Shown here piece after piece: positions 32,168 through 44,309 of a DNA stretch of 64,000 nt (positions within the stretch are counted from its first letter, which is position 1; the number at the start of each line of letters is the position of its first letter). This DNA comes from Toxorhynchites rutilus septentrionalis. Taxonomy: Eukaryota > Arthropoda > Insecta > Diptera > Culicidae. The stretch covers positions 37,739,378 through 37,803,377 of the forward strand of contig NC_073746.1 in the NCBI RefSeq assembly GCF_029784135.1, written 5' to 3'. The notes beneath the pieces are model-generated. The model was given only the letters and a program-made list of their open reading frames with translations. It did not search any database and was not told the DNA's origin. A program made the translations under genes and the position numbers.

Positions 32168-33916
32168 CTAGGGCCTTATGCCCGTATCCACTTACACTTA
32201 CGTTTCCACTACGCTTACATCTCACTTCACTTTTTTGCGTTTCCACCGATCGTGAAGTGTCAAAATGAACTTCGTGTAGAATGTGGAGTGGATACCAAAA
32301 TGACCTTGTGTTCATTTCCGATGTCGTTTCTAATGGCGCGTTTACATTTGGGAGATCTATAGCTATAGATGGATTTATTCACACGAAAATAGATGTAAAC
32401 GGGTGAGAATATATATGATACACTTCTTCGAGGTATATATAACCACTATGAATAGAATAAATTCAGGCATATGTAAACGCTGGTGAATTTCTCTTTGGTG
32501 AGAAATCACTAAAGTTGAATGCAGTTCTACTTTAGGTGAATAAATTCGTGAATAAATATGAATATATTCAGTATATAAGTTCGCGTTAGTGTAAACGGTT
32601 GATGCGATTTCTATAAATCACATCCTATTTTTTCACATGAATATATCACTAGTTTATACCCACCATAATAGAAACGTCAGTTGTATTTTGTTTTGTTTAT
32701 CCTCGAGTTGTGTCGATACACCCAGAAAATGGATTACTAAAAAAAAGCTTCAAAATCTTTTGTAATTCAAACAGTAGAATGTACATATTTTCTGTAAATA
32801 TTACCAATCGTTTGTAAAATGAATGTCAGATGCAATACACATCCCTACCAACGACTGATTCATTTTACTTCGCGGTGTTAGTAACTTTTACGATTGTCAT
32901 TACTGGCAACCGCGAAGAAAATAAATTTATTAGCCTAATTACCGAGTTGTTAATTGAGTTGCAAGGCACTACTTTCCGATATTGATTTCATCACAGAAGA
33001 AGGTCGTAATAACTCAGATTCGGGATAGGTAAGTAATATTCGTGAAAATCAATTCAATTTATGTTCTTTAAATGATATTTATACATATTGGATAGCAATG
33101 ATTTGTGCTCGTCTGCTGCGGGAGAACTTCAATAGTAAGGAATCTGGGTACTTCGATACACAAAAACGAGCCCTGTCGAGTCCTAGTTCTACCTGTTGGA
33201 TTCGGTCAAGGACAACTTCATAAACGTTTTGCAGACGATTGTGATCGGTGGTTCAATCAATTAGATGTTTTCCGGATTCGTCACGACGCAGGTTCCGTAT
33301 CCTGCGCGTCAAGTCAATGTTGCAACGGGGCATAAAGCTAGCTTCACTTAATGCCATCTGGGTTTTGACAGTTTCATGATATCTCCCGAATGTGTTTGGC
33401 TGAGAAGTAATTACAAGCTGGTCCTGGGAGAGGGTAATGGTGAGAATTGAGTAGTCTGTCGTAGCTATTCATAGTAATAACTGTGTATTTTTTCCTAATT
33501 TGTAGCCATGTATCAGACCCAATCGAACAGGATCAGATGTCAATAGTTTAGATAGTACAATAAATATTTTAAATAGTTCAGATAGTTCAATAAATGAATA
33601 AAGTTGCATACAAAAGCTCAATAAATTCATAACAATATATGCATGAAGGTAGGGTTAATATCGTATTGCAAACATTTATTAAATATTGGTAATATTTACC
33701 AAAAAGCTCGTCATATATACCAACTTTTCGGGAGAGTGTATGACTGTTTACACAAAAGAGAGCGTGAAGTGTAAATCAGAATAACATCGGTGGATGAACT
33801 CGGTGTATTGATAATGAATTCTACCAAATGTTTACAGTGGCGTGTATTCCGGAATAAGGTTGTACTCACTACACATTGTTTTCACTTGTAGTGTATTCGG
33901 GAATAAGGCCCTAAAT
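32168..33916. mobile_element. TIR element with nested insertions
   Basis: Ends TAGGGCCTTATGCCCGTATC and TAGGGCCTTATTCCCGAATA inward. Inside lie a copy of the 8066-8345 repeat (32332-32622) and a TACCAAT-rich inverted-repeat segment (about 32715-33735). The right end matches 37855-37985. No convincing frame. Confidence 0.5.
32332..32622 (+). repeat. Dispersed repeat, copy 2 of the 8066-8345 type
   Basis: Shares AGATCTATAGCTATAGAT, TTTATTCAC and GTGTAAACGGTTGATGCG with copy 1. Confidence 0.6.
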
Positions 33917-33999
33917 AATTTGTGAGCACGAAACTCGTTGTTGTGACCTCCGAAAAATAGTGGTCTTTCCAATTCCCGACGCGTATTAGATTTCCGGGG

Positions 34000-34345
34000 T
34001 GAATAAATCGCGCTTTCCCTTTATTTGTTGGGCTGCTTTCTTTGGTATAAAGCATCGAAGAAAGCTTCTTTCTACTCGAGCTTAATTATTGCACGCGATC
34101 ACAAACTAATTATGGTACAACAATTTGAACACTTTATTACTCGTTACAATTACACAAGACGAACTCTTTATTATACGATTAGCACTACATTTATTCTACT
34201 AAAAACAATGTCTTATTCTACTATTCATAATGATGGCCGGCCGTGCGCCAATTGTTAGTTGGACATTCAAATACTGAGAGCGGGTATCATGGATGCCGCG
34301 CCTTTTTATATTGTAACAATGTTACGACAGTAGAGTAATTTCGTA
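34000..34345 (-). mobile_element. Possible solo LTR
   Basis: On the minus strand: TGTCGTAACATTGTTACAAT, then TATAAAAAGGCGCGG (TATA box), 120 bases on AATAAAGAGTTC and AATAAAGTGTTC (poly(A) signals), then GT-rich sequence. This promoter-then-poly(A) order is LTR-like. No second LTR, primer-binding site or gag/pol was found, so the call is tentative. Confidence 0.3.
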
Positions 34346-34917
34346 CTGCTCGAAATGATCGGCACCTATCGGAAAATAGTGCAGTCGTGTATTCGCTACA
34401 GTGGAGCTTTTCGACTACGTCTACCGTGAAGCTTTTTAGACTACCTACTACACTATTGCTATGACTACTATAGTCTTTTCGTATCATACACTCGTGTTTG
34501 GCGAGAAATCGTTATTGAAAGTTCAATTTTGAAAAAAAATATATAGACAGCCTTGTGTAAATAGTGTAAATAGCTGAAACCCCGTCAGTGGTGAAACGGT
34601 ACGAAAAATATCGAAAAATAATTTACGACAAATTGCTTGTAAAATTGGTGTGAAGCATTGTGACGAGAAAATATTATTCAAGTTTTTGTGGATGATTTCA
34701 ATCATACAATGGAGGGACAAATGTTTTAAATCGGAGGAAGCCGTCTGAGATTCTCAACGTTCAACAGCGATGTGTTGACACGTTACACGAGAAGGAATTG
34801 AATTGTCGGAATCGGAATAATCGGAATCTATCTTCCATCTCGGGCAAAAATCTCACATCCTTCGCGTTACAACAATCGAAGGGGAAAGTTGCTAAAAGAG
34901 GAAAAGGAACGTAAGCG
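34346..34917. other. No gene seen
   Basis: Nothing recognised. Confidence 0.4.
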
Positions 34918-35165
34918 AATAAACATTCAGTTGCCATCGAAGCTCGTCTGTTGGAACCTTGCAAGCTTGTTAACGAGGATGGAATTAAACATAAATTCAC
35001 AGTCTTCGGCGAATGTATCAAAGAGATTATCCGGGAGCAGTGGAATGAATGGGAGGAAGAAAAACTTAGGATTTCCAAAGCAAGCAAGAAGGCTAACAGG
35101 CGAGAAGGCCGGGCTAGCAGTCCCAGTGTCATTACTTATATGTATATCATCCAAGCCATGCCATA
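34918..35165 (+). other. Short coding-like frame, unidentified
   Basis: Open frame with a charged, coding-like composition (KHKFTVFGECIKEIIREQWN, then EWEEEKLRISKASKKANRRE). No family recognised; could be a broken transposon frame. There are stops on both sides and no clear splice sites. Confidence 0.25.
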
Positions 35166-35269
35166 AGCGACTCTACTCAGAACCATTCGACCCGCCCTGA
35201 ATATAATCATTTCCGTTGATTCAACCCATAGAGCTTATCTGTCGGCTGTATTAGCATATTATTCGTTTG

Positions 35270-35760
<491 letters not shown>

Positions 35761-35774
35761 TATTTCAATATGTA

Positions 35775-36200
35775 TTAAAATTTGATCATGTTCATTTTCT
35801 TCACTGTAGCATTGTGCATAATGACCAGCGATAGCATCTGATGTTCGACTAGCTGTCGAAGGTGGGCGAGGGTGAGATGAGGGGAGGAGGCAGGGTTCTT
35901 TGATGAAGTATCGCAAATGAAGCGCCGGGCGGCCTCACGAAAGTTGGTCGGAACCTCAATCATGGCCGATGAAAAGATGTTGACGTGTTCTTTCACCTTT
36001 CCGTGTCTTTGGCAGTCAGCTATCTCCCCATTTTGGCCATTCGCCCGAAAATTTCCTATCGGTCGCAACTGGGGGATGTTGGGAAGGTTGGCGGTCTTCG
36101 CGACAATATTTATCTCCAGCCGATCCATTATCCATTCTCCAGTGATCTTTTGGCATAATGGGCTGATCCCAGGTTCGGCATGAATACCACATCACCTTCG
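35775..36200 (-). pseudogene. Tc1-like (mosquito type) transposase, C-terminal part
   Basis: On the minus strand CHAEPGISPLCQKITG, then MDRLEINIVAKTANLPNIPQ and LRPIGNFRANGQNGE. This is the third catalytic motif (NxPNxPQLRPIExFW) with the acidic residue lost (E to G) and the Trp lost. The downstream part is scrambled. Same family as the relic at 57985-58585. Confidence 0.65.
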
Positions 36201-36324
36201 CAACTTTCGGCAAGCACTTCGTACTCGTTCCCCGTTCACCATATGACTCGAAAGAAGAGCGGTTCGGACATTCCCTTTTCGTCTGTCAGAGAAGGACCTT
36301 CTTTATATATATATATATAAAGAT

Positions 36325-37352
36325 TTATTTTTTACTTATGAAAAATTTAAAACAAGAAAAAAGACAATCCGTATCACTCTGAACTTGCTCTTGAATATAA
36401 CCGCCAGGTCGTTTTATCTCTTGAAGAATCTGCTTCATCAGTTCCAACTGCAGTTTTCGATTTATTTGTTCCTCGAGCATTATCTTCTTTTTGAATTCAA
36501 ACTTCTCTTTTTCGAAGCGCAAACGCTTTTCTTGCAAATCATAAGTTTTGCGAGCGTATCTGGCACAATCCGAGACATGCTTCTTTATCTCGGAAAGGTC
36601 GTCGGACTGTTTTTCGAGAAAAGCTCTTCTGTAATTCCGTTTAGTCCCTCTTTCGCGGCCTCGACTTCTTCCAGTCCCGGTTTCGATGGATCCATCAGCT
36701 GGAAACGATTCATCGATCGTTATGCTAGGTTCTGTTATTGGAACCTGGTCAGAATGTGTCTCTTCGACAATCACGGATGTAGAAGGTTCACCGAGTCCAA
36801 AAATGTGTCCTAAAATGTTGAATGAGGGTATGTAAAATATCATAATATATTTAAAGATAAATCAATATTATACCGTCATTATTTACCGTTCTTTCTAAAG
36901 AAAGAAGACGGATCATGCTTTCCTCTACATCATTGAATGTATGGAGGGTATTAGGACCACCTCCAGTGGCCGTTATCTCTTTTTTGTTGTGCTGCCTTTT
37001 TTTTCAATTTGCAATTTTTTGTCGGTCCAAACCTGAAAGTTGAAAACAGAACATTTATTATCAATTGGTAGTCCAAAAAAACAAACTCACTTTTTGCCAT
37101 GCTGCAACGGTGCGTGTGGGAGGACCCAAACTATCCAGGGAATCCTTTATGGTCTTCCATAAAGCATTTACTGATTCCCTGGAGATAAATTTACAACCTT
37201 TTACAATCGGGATTTACAATTTACAACCGGGATTCTGTTCCATGATGGCCAGAAGGTGAGCGAATTGTTGTCTGTTTGTTTTCTGATGCCTAAAATACGA
37301 CAAAAATATTTACTAAAATACAAGAATAAAAAAACATTTGCACTTACTCCAT
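36325..37352 (-). pseudogene. Myb/SANT-like DNA-binding protein, four exons, disrupted
   Basis: Exons 37352-37348 (ATGGA), 37289-37091, 37032-36874, 36809-36325, with GT/AG borders and matching phases. Product: MEHQKTNRQQFAHLLAIMEQ, then RESVNALWKTIKDSLDSLGP, RTVAAWQKVWTDKKL and the TATGGGPNT signature of the Myb/SANT-like family (zeste/NAIF1 type). After that come GLGEPST, an acidic Ser/Thr stretch and a Lys/Glu coiled coil (EKRLRFEKEKFEFKKKIMLE). Defects: a small duplication in exon 2 makes an in-frame TAA (near 37220), and a poly-A run in exon 3 is frameshifted. Such proteins occur as host regulators and as partners of Harbinger transposases. Confidence 0.65.
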
Positions 37353-37389
37353 TTTGCGTATTTTGATTCCACTTCTCAAAATACAAGTA

Positions 37390-37985
37390 AAAACAATACA
37401 CAAGTCATTCGCGTTAACGGCATTGAGCTTACGAATTGGGGGAGCATGCATGACAACATGATTTTGCAGAAGGAATGAACACACTTTGGAATAAAAATTA
37501 TGAATGAAAATTATTTTTCCAACTTCAAATTGGTACTCTATGTAAATGAAAATCACTTTTGCCTGCAAGTGGTGAAAACATGTTATACAAAAATTATGTC
37601 TAAAGATAATTTTATATTATAATGGTAAATTTTGGTAAAAATATCTAAAAAATCGTACTTCAAGTAATAAAGTAACGCCGAGAAAAAAATTTCATATAAA
37701 TTTTAGCAATTTGAAACTGCCTTCGGGCCGGCTAAACTGATAGAGAATAGTTTGACTCATAGAAACTAATGTCATATCCAGATGTCGACACCGTATCGCC
37801 GTCATCGCGAATCGCTCTTTTTACCCTGACAAAAGAGTGTGGTGGAAACCAGAATAAGCCCGATGGATGAACTCGGTGTATTCATAATGAATTCTACCAT
37901 ATGTTTGCAGTTGCGTGTGAACCGGAATAAGGTTGTCCTCAATCCATGTTGTTTTCACGTGTAGTGTATTCGGGAATAAGGCCCC
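37390..37985 (+). repeat. Dispersed repeat, pair of 47855-48300
   Basis: 37420-37815 matches 47895-48300 (AAAAATTATGAATGAAAATT, TACTCTATGTAAATGAAAAT, CCAGATGTCGACAC). 37855-37985 is a terminal piece of the 32168-33916 element. No gene. Confidence 0.6.
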
Positions 37986-38715
37986 TAATGTGTCGATATC
38001 AGCGAGATGTCTTTCGTCCGGTTGTCATATACCAGGTGTTGTTAATTTTAATTTTCTCGATGATTCCTGGGAAATCCCGGGAGATTCGTTCACAACAGAA
38101 ATTGTAAGAGCCAACAGGAACTATTAACGAGGAAGCAGTTATAATATTTATTTTACAAAGGTAGGATGGTACTTAACTATGTACCTCTTCGGTTGAAAAC
38201 TATTTTCAACTTACGCCTGAGAAAAACGTTTTCTTCCTATTTATGTATTATGTGAAATGATTTGGGAGAAATCTTGCTCGTGGATACATTCATTGCAGAT
38301 TTTCTACATTTTTGAATAGTGGAATTGAAAATGATCAGTAAATATTGCTCGAGAAATAAAACAACTTGGAAAAGTACGGACTCACAGTTTCAACTTCAGA
38401 AAAAGGTATTACCTTCCTTAGTTGAAGATTTTTTATTTACGATATTTATCGCATTTCTTTTTCTCCTTCTTTTTTGAACTAGCGAGGATAAGAAAATGGA
38501 TGTAAACCATGTGAACTGAACTGGACTCAATATATGTAACACTTAAACTATCTTTCAAATATCAGGTAAACATGTATATTTTGTGTTAATTATTTCTTAT
38601 TAACATATTTGTATTGCACCTCCCCATGATTCAGAAAAAAACGATTGCCGGCTGATAAGCTGTCTCTTCCCAAAACAGCAATTTTTACCTCATCCATCTG
38701 TAATGGTTGGTTACA
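37986..38715. other. No gene seen
   Basis: AT-rich; nothing recognised. Confidence 0.45.
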
Positions 38716-38716
38716 C

Positions 38717-39585
38717 ACTGAGAGAAAAAATTAGTATATATAACGAATTTTTTGGTAAATACTACCAATCTATAGTCATTTTCGACCGTATTAATAGACA
38801 CATATGTCAAGCAGAACCATGATTCGGAAGCCCAATATCGGCTACATTTTCTCGCCGAAAATGCACGTATCAGAATTATATCCTTATTATACCTCCTTAT
38901 TGCCTTATGGGAACAATGAAAATGGTTAATACGCGCTTTTCTCACCAGTTTTCAGATATGATAATATCCAAGCTTACTAATGTTATCGAGTAAAATATAC
39001 TAATCTCTGGTAGGGATGCGGGTTTGTTGACAATATGTACAAAAAATTTGTACATTCTACTAATTTTGCATTACCAAATGTATTTGGTAGGGATTGGAAG
39101 GGATTGGTTTGTGATGAACAGGAATTGACGAAAACATTGTGATAGAGCAGGAAAAGAAACAGGAACTTGATAGAGTAATCGAGAGATTCGAGCGTTGGGA
39201 ATGATGTTAAATAATTTCTTTATAATGTATTGCTATTATTATTATTAATAATTACAGAATGATTTGAAATTATACACAGCATTTAAATTAATAATAAATT
39301 ATTAAACAAAAATCAAAAATATCGTCTTCATCCCTGATGTTTATTCCAAAAAAAAAATTCTCTGATATTGTGTCAACAAAACAGCCATTATCGAATCGAC
39401 GAAACGCTTTCGTTGAGTCGATTTTGAACCAACATTGTTCCACAAACCACAATTTTGCTTTACATGTGTGTTTACCATTTTTCTCTCGTAAAATGTACCA
39501 ATGATTAGTACGGTAGAAAATGACTATAGTGAATTGGTAATATTTACCAATTTGTCATATTTACTAATTATTCCTCTCAGTGTAG
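38717..39585. mobile_element. 870 bp TIR element, TACCAAT type
   Basis: Inverted ends of about 65 bp starting CACTGAGAGRAAWAATTAGTA, then GGTAAATAYTACCAAT and ATAGTCATTTTC. Related TACCAAT-rich sequence lies inside the 32.7-33.7 kb segment. No transposase frame. Confidence 0.6.
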
Positions 39586-39589
39586 TTTG

Positions 39590-41180
39590 ACAGATTCGCA
39601 TGATTTCGTGATAGTGATGATGGTCGATTCTTATCGCCTCGATTCACATAATAGGGCCCACCGTGACATCGATCAAATTTGACTATTTTGTTAAATCGAG
39701 TCTAGTTCTTGATTGAACTTTATGTGTTGCAAATAGCATATATTCGAGCGTTTCTGAAATGTTTCCCAAAGGAAAATATGTGGGACAACAAGCAAACCGA
39801 AGAACTCGGAAAATTATAACAATAGCGCCGATAGCTTTTACTCGGTCGATGTTATCGGCTTTGCTCGGTATCAATAATAGAAAAGTAGTGTGAGTGATCA
39901 AAATTCTAATCGAGACGGTTTATATAATAGGGCTGATTGATTGTTATTAGTATTCGCAGCATTAGTACACGATTTGTGATCAAACATTTAGAATTCAGAG
40001 TAAAACGAGCTAGGTTCGGGGCTTTTTTTTGAAGAAATCTTTTATTTGTTTTGCCAAAATATTATTCGCTCCAATTGTATAATTCATGCTTCTTACAAAC
40101 TACACACGGCTTTTGCTAATATCTTCCGGGGATAATACATTATGTATGTGATTTAAAATTGTTCGGTTTATTGCTATTGCACAGATGTGATGGCTTGCAG
40201 CTTATATATCTAACACTGTTCAGAGAAGAACACAATGGTTCTGTTTTTATAAAAAAATATTCAATTTATAGTTCCAGCTTAACCATCTATTAAATGTAAC
40301 AAATATAAAACAACACAGTCGTTAGATGCTATTAGAATGAGAAAGAACAACATGTGCACATATTTGCATCTATATTTTGTATGGACCAGTCGTTTATCAC
40401 ATAAAATTTTCTGTCTACCACAATAGTATATTTAGAGATTTCAAAAAGAATGTGTATACCGAGATTATTTGTATATCATTGAATATAATATATAAACAGA
40501 TCTATAGCCTATTTGTATAAAATAGATATCCAATTCAAAATTTACACAATGTACAAGGTTGGGGGGTTTGTTATATGAGTATAGTTCAGAGAAAAAGAGA
40601 GACACAACTTGGCAAAGAGTGACAGTTGCCCATGAAGAGATTAAACAATACATTAAAAGCCGTAATTATTTTTTTTTGAATTCCTCGGAAAAATGACTGC
40701 ACAACTCGTTATTCGTTATGTTAGACAACAATGATTGAATGTTTTTTGGATCTATTTTCTTGTCAAGGTGAGCTGTTTGAAGTAATGGTGTTCTTCTTAG
40801 TATTTTAATTGATTCTGTACTCGATAAATTATCTAGCTACCAAATGCAAATGTTCACCTTGCTTATTCACTAGCCAAGGACTATTTATTGATTTTCTATG
40901 AAGTCATGTGAATCGAACTTTTCCAGAACTACTGTTATATTATATTGATGTTAGTTAGATTGTTACCTTTTTCAATGTTCATATGTGTGTTTATAAAACG
41001 TGGTTTTAAAAATGCATCGCGTTCAATTCTAAGTGTTTATTAGCGATAATGAAAAGAAACTCGCTCAAAACGTCAGCAATTCTGCATCAATTGTGTCGAT
41101 TATTGAATTGGTCTCAAAAAGAAGCACTGTTAGCATGAAGAATCAGCTTTACATTCAATTGTGAGCAGCTTTTTTCATCT
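39590..41180. other. No gene seen (3' flank of the secreted-protein gene)
   Basis: AT-rich, low complexity, with several AATAAA motifs on the minus strand that could serve longer 3' UTRs. Confidence 0.45.
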
Positions 41181-41184
41181 ATAA

Positions 41185-41190
41185 TTTATT
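41185..41190 (-). terminator. Poly(A) signal of the secreted-protein gene
   Basis: AATAAA about 120 bases after the stop codon. Another is at 41035-41041. Confidence 0.5.
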
Positions 41191-41311
41191 TTTCGAGCTC
41201 AATTTGCACAGCTCTGCTGTATGCCATTGTAGAACCTCCACCGCCGCAATGGAGTTCTTTGTGAATCATCTGTTGATACTTGATTGCCTTGATGCAGTTT
41301 CAGTTGCTGAT

Positions 41312-43009
41312 TCAATAGCGTGCGATAGCTGCCAATAGTGTGGGCATGATTGTGGTGAGCAGCAGAGATTTCATTATGATAGCGGCGCCACTGGTCTCAA
41401 CTTTTGGCTGCATATTCAATGGTTGACTGGTGGCGGAATTCTCCTGCGCTAGCGGGGCTCCCAGATTTACCGGTCCATTGTTGGGATCAGGCATGAACTG
41501 CCCGGTGGCTGGATCGTAGCTTCCGGGTGTGAAAATTTGTGTGAGTGGATCGTACTGACCTTGTTGGAAAATACTAGTATCAGGAATGTAACGACCGGGG
41601 GTGAAAATATTGGTGGCAGGATCGAATTCGCCCGGTGGAACGTACTGACCAGTGGCGGGATAATACTGGCCGGGTGGTGGGTAATATTGTTTTCCAGTGG
41701 GCACCGGAGCGGGGGATGTTTCGTTCATTGGGGCAAGAGGGGTTTGTGTCGTAATTTCCGTCGAATTTGTTTGTTGTTCGCTTGTCGAGTTGTTATTCAT
41801 GATGATTGGAGTGTTTGGTACTCCGGAAACTCCACTAGGAGCTTGCGAGTTTGTAACATCACCTGCGACAGGAACAGCAGCAGCTGGAGCCCCCGGTGCT
41901 GCTGCTGCTGCTGCTGGAGCTGCGGCCGCTGGTGCTGCCGGGGCAGCAGCCGCAGGCGCTGCTTCATTAGCCTTCTCAACAACAGTAACTTTCTCTCGAT
42001 AGATCACACGATCTTCAGGTTTGAGTGCGTTATATATCGCGGCACCCGCTGCTCCTGCCAACAAACCTGTTCCGACACCGGCAGCAATGCCTCCAACACC
42101 AATTCCGGACGATGGTGGTTTGTATGCTCCAACAGGAATTGCCGCAATCGGGAAACTAGGAGCAGCTGCATAGTTCACTGCTGGGGCGACGCCTCCACCT
42201 TGTAACCCACCATGAGGCAGACCACCATAGCCTCCGACAGGAGCGTGATAACCAGCTCCACCAGATGGGTAACCACCGAACGAGGGCTGATGACCGAAGC
42301 CTCCGGATTGAACATGTCCACTGTGCTGGTTGAATCCTCCAGGTTGATTAAATCCTCCAGGCTGTCCAAATCCTCCAGGTTGATTGAACCCACCGGCGGG
42401 CTGTCCGAATCCACCAGGTTGTCCAAAACCTCCCGGCTGTCCAGGCTTAAATCCTTGATTTCCCGGGCTATACGCAGGTGGAGGTTGATTGAAAGGTGAG
42501 TGTGCATTAGGATTGTTCATGGCTGAATATGGTGGTGGTGCACCATGCTGCGGATTCACCGAATACGGTGGTGGTGGGGCACCATGAGTCTGATGCACGT
42601 TATGACTTTGCTGCACCGGATACGGTGGCCTAGCAGCATTCTGAACCGGGTACGGTGGGGCTGCCGCAGCTGGTTTAGCAGGCTGATTGTTTACATTCCA
42701 CCCAATAGGACGCGTGTTTGCTGATGTATCCACCGGAGCCGATGCGACAGGCTTCGGCTTCTGTTGGTAACCACTGTAGCTCAAACTGCCCGGATTACTG
42801 TAGGAAGCAGTATCGGTCTGACTGGGTTTCGAGACACGGCCACTGCTGACACCCGAGGAGGAGGAACCTTTCCTGCGACTATTACTGGTTTTCTTTGCTT
42901 CCAGAGCTGGTAAAAAGTTGGACGCACACAGCAGCACACATAACGTAAGCACTTTCAGCTTATGTTTGTCTATTCGCATCGATACCCTCTGCTTCATCGT
43001 ATTACTCAT
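41312..43009 (-). CDS. Secreted Gly/Pro/Ala-rich protein with GPI-like tail, 565 aa
   Basis: Intronless, no stops. Residues 11-38 form a signal peptide (KVLTLCVLLCASNFLPALEA). Residues 110-180 carry PPYPVQ, PPPPYSV and PPPAYSP motifs. About 190-235 are PGGFGQ/PGGFNQ repeats, and 240-275 are Gly/Tyr/His-rich. Residues 303-329 form a Gly/Ala hydrophobic segment (GVGGIAAGVGTGLLAGAAGA), and 350-378 are Ala/Pro-rich. N-glycosylation sites lie near 406, 407, 415 and 429. Residues 437-508 hold four to five diverged repeats of GxYDPxTxIFTPG. The end (SGAAIIM then a hydrophobic tail) fits GPI attachment. The role is unknown: an extracellular or cell-surface protein is inferred. It could instead be a cuticle or eggshell component. 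The first ATG is used; residue 11 Met is an alternative start just before the signal peptide. Confidence 0.85.
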   Translation of the reverse strand: MSNTMKQRVSMRIDKHKLKVLTLCVLLCASNFLPALEAKKTSNSRRKGSSSSGVSSGRVSKPSQTDTASYSNPGSLSYSGYQQKPKPVASAPVDTSANTRPIGWNVNNQPAKPAAAAPPYPVQNAARPPYPVQQSHNVHQTHGAPPPPYSVNPQHGAPPPYSAMNNPNAHSPFNQPPPAYSPGNQGFKPGQPGGFGQPGGFGQPAGGFNQPGGFGQPGGFNQPGGFNQHSGHVQSGGFGHQPSFGGYPSGGAGYHAPVGGYGGLPHGGLQGGGVAPAVNYAAAPSFPIAAIPVGAYKPPSSGIGVGGIAAGVGTGLLAGAAGAAIYNALKPEDRVIYREKVTVVEKANEAAPAAAAPAAPAAAAPAAAAAAPGAPAAAVPVAGDVTNSQAPSGVSGVPNTPIIMNNNSTSEQQTNSTEITTQTPLAPMNETSPAPVPTGKQYYPPPGQYYPATGQYVPPGEFDPATNIFTPGRYIPDTSIFQQGQYDPLTQIFTPGSYDPATGQFMPDPNNGPVNLGAPLAQENSATSQPLNMQPKVETSGAAIIMKSLLLTTIMPTLLAAIARY

Positions 43010-43515
43010 TTCTTATGCCACACGATTGCACAAAACTGGTTTGCGAAAAAACCCCAGCGATTAATTCACTTTTGCCCCACTGGGCAAGTAATTTAGAAAG
43101 TATTTCGCACACTCAATCTATTCCGTAATATAATGCACCTATTCACGTCTCAATTCATTACACATTTTATTCGCAGTCTTAAATGTTTTAATGGGAAAAT
43201 CGATAGTTCGTTCACTATTTTGCGTTACCGACAGAAAATGATAAACTTATCCCTTCGAGTCGTCACGGTCGAATGTTCTACACAGTTATTGCGTACATAC
43301 CACTACTTAAAACCACTCTCAAATTCATTGAGATATGAGCGATATGAAGGAGTGTGTGTCAAATGATGCCTAGTGTAAATGAATGTACCGTCAGCGACAT
43401 AATTTCGGCCGGTAATGTTTTTACTCTTAAAGTTGAAAAAGGGTCACATGTTTTGTATTGTTCTTGAAGGATATAAGGGGGGGGGGGGTTGATTTATTTT
43501 ATTTTTATTACCATA
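43010..43515 (-). promoter_or_regulatory. Upstream region of the secreted-protein gene
   Basis: Presumed promoter and 5' UTR. No sure TATA box. A run of G (43481-43490) and a repeat element (43524) bound it. Confidence 0.3.
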
Positions 43516-43523
43516 CATAGGAC

Positions 43524-43883
43524 CAAGGCGCCTCTATATATACCAGGTGAAACAATCATATGAAATGCACTTTCAGCCATATTGGAATTGCTGTCGGTAT
43601 TGTTTACAAACAGCATCAGAACGCTGCCGGCGGCTCTCTACAAACTGCTACACGCTTATTCGAACGATGCCTACTAAGTTCGGCTTTCGCGAATTTGTGT
43701 GAAAAAGAAGGGATGATTTTGTAGAATTTCATTCTCATTTCCACTACTCTCGCATGTGAAAATGCAAAAATGGTGTATCCTAGCAATATCAAAACAAACA
43801 ACCCCCGCTCCACAAACCGTAATCCCCTTCTTATTGAAGTGATGATGTTGCTTCACCTGTTGTACATTAATATAAACGCCTTG
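43524..43883 (+). mobile_element. hAT-type MITE, copy 2
   Basis: 360 bp, nearly identical to 8453-8819, flanked by perfect CATAGGAC (43516-43523, 43884-43891). The high identity to copy 1 suggests recent mobility. Confidence 0.85.
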
Positions 43884-44060
43884 CATAGGACACAGGTACA
43901 AAGGAATATGCTATGTATGAAACATTAGGTTCATCAGTTAATCTCGACCCAGCACCCAGACCCAGACCCGAGCACAGAAAACGTTTTTCCTCTTCACAAG
44001 TTGCAAATGAGTTGTTTGAATTTCCATTCGAACGGGACTGTCAATTGCAGTGTTCATTAA

Positions 44061-44301
44061 CACGTTAAGCCTCGATTTTTTCTTGCTGCGCTTTCATTCA
44101 GGCCGCATCAACAGCGTTTGCACAATATCAGTGTCGGTCCCAGTTCCCAAAGATACTTATTGTATTAATAGAAAATAGTCAGCAGTTCGACTAGAAAGTA
44201 GTCACATTTTGTGAAAAATTCCTGTCAGTTCCAGTCAGTCAGCACTTTCCTACCAAAAAGCTCAATGTCGGCCCCTAGGGACCGACGCTGGGCTCAACGT
44301 G
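44061..44301. mobile_element. piggyBac-like MITE, 241 bp
   Basis: Ends CACGTTRAGCCYMG inward, TTAA on both sides (44057-44060, 44302-44305). No frame. A lone similar end (TTAACACGTTCGTCGCCC) is at about 52232. Confidence 0.65.
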
Positions 44302-44309
44302 TTAACGTA

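Noticed and set aside
33000..33360. Coding exon ending at a GTAAGT near 33028, or the 76-residue frame at 33105
   Set aside because: A donor and an acceptor-like site (33506) exist, but the frames between them have stops and no family match, and the region is inside nested repeats.
41537..42205. 222-residue frame on the plus strand
   Set aside because: Antisense shadow of the repetitive secreted-protein gene; Cys/Ser/Arg composition from the complement of its Gly/Ala codons.
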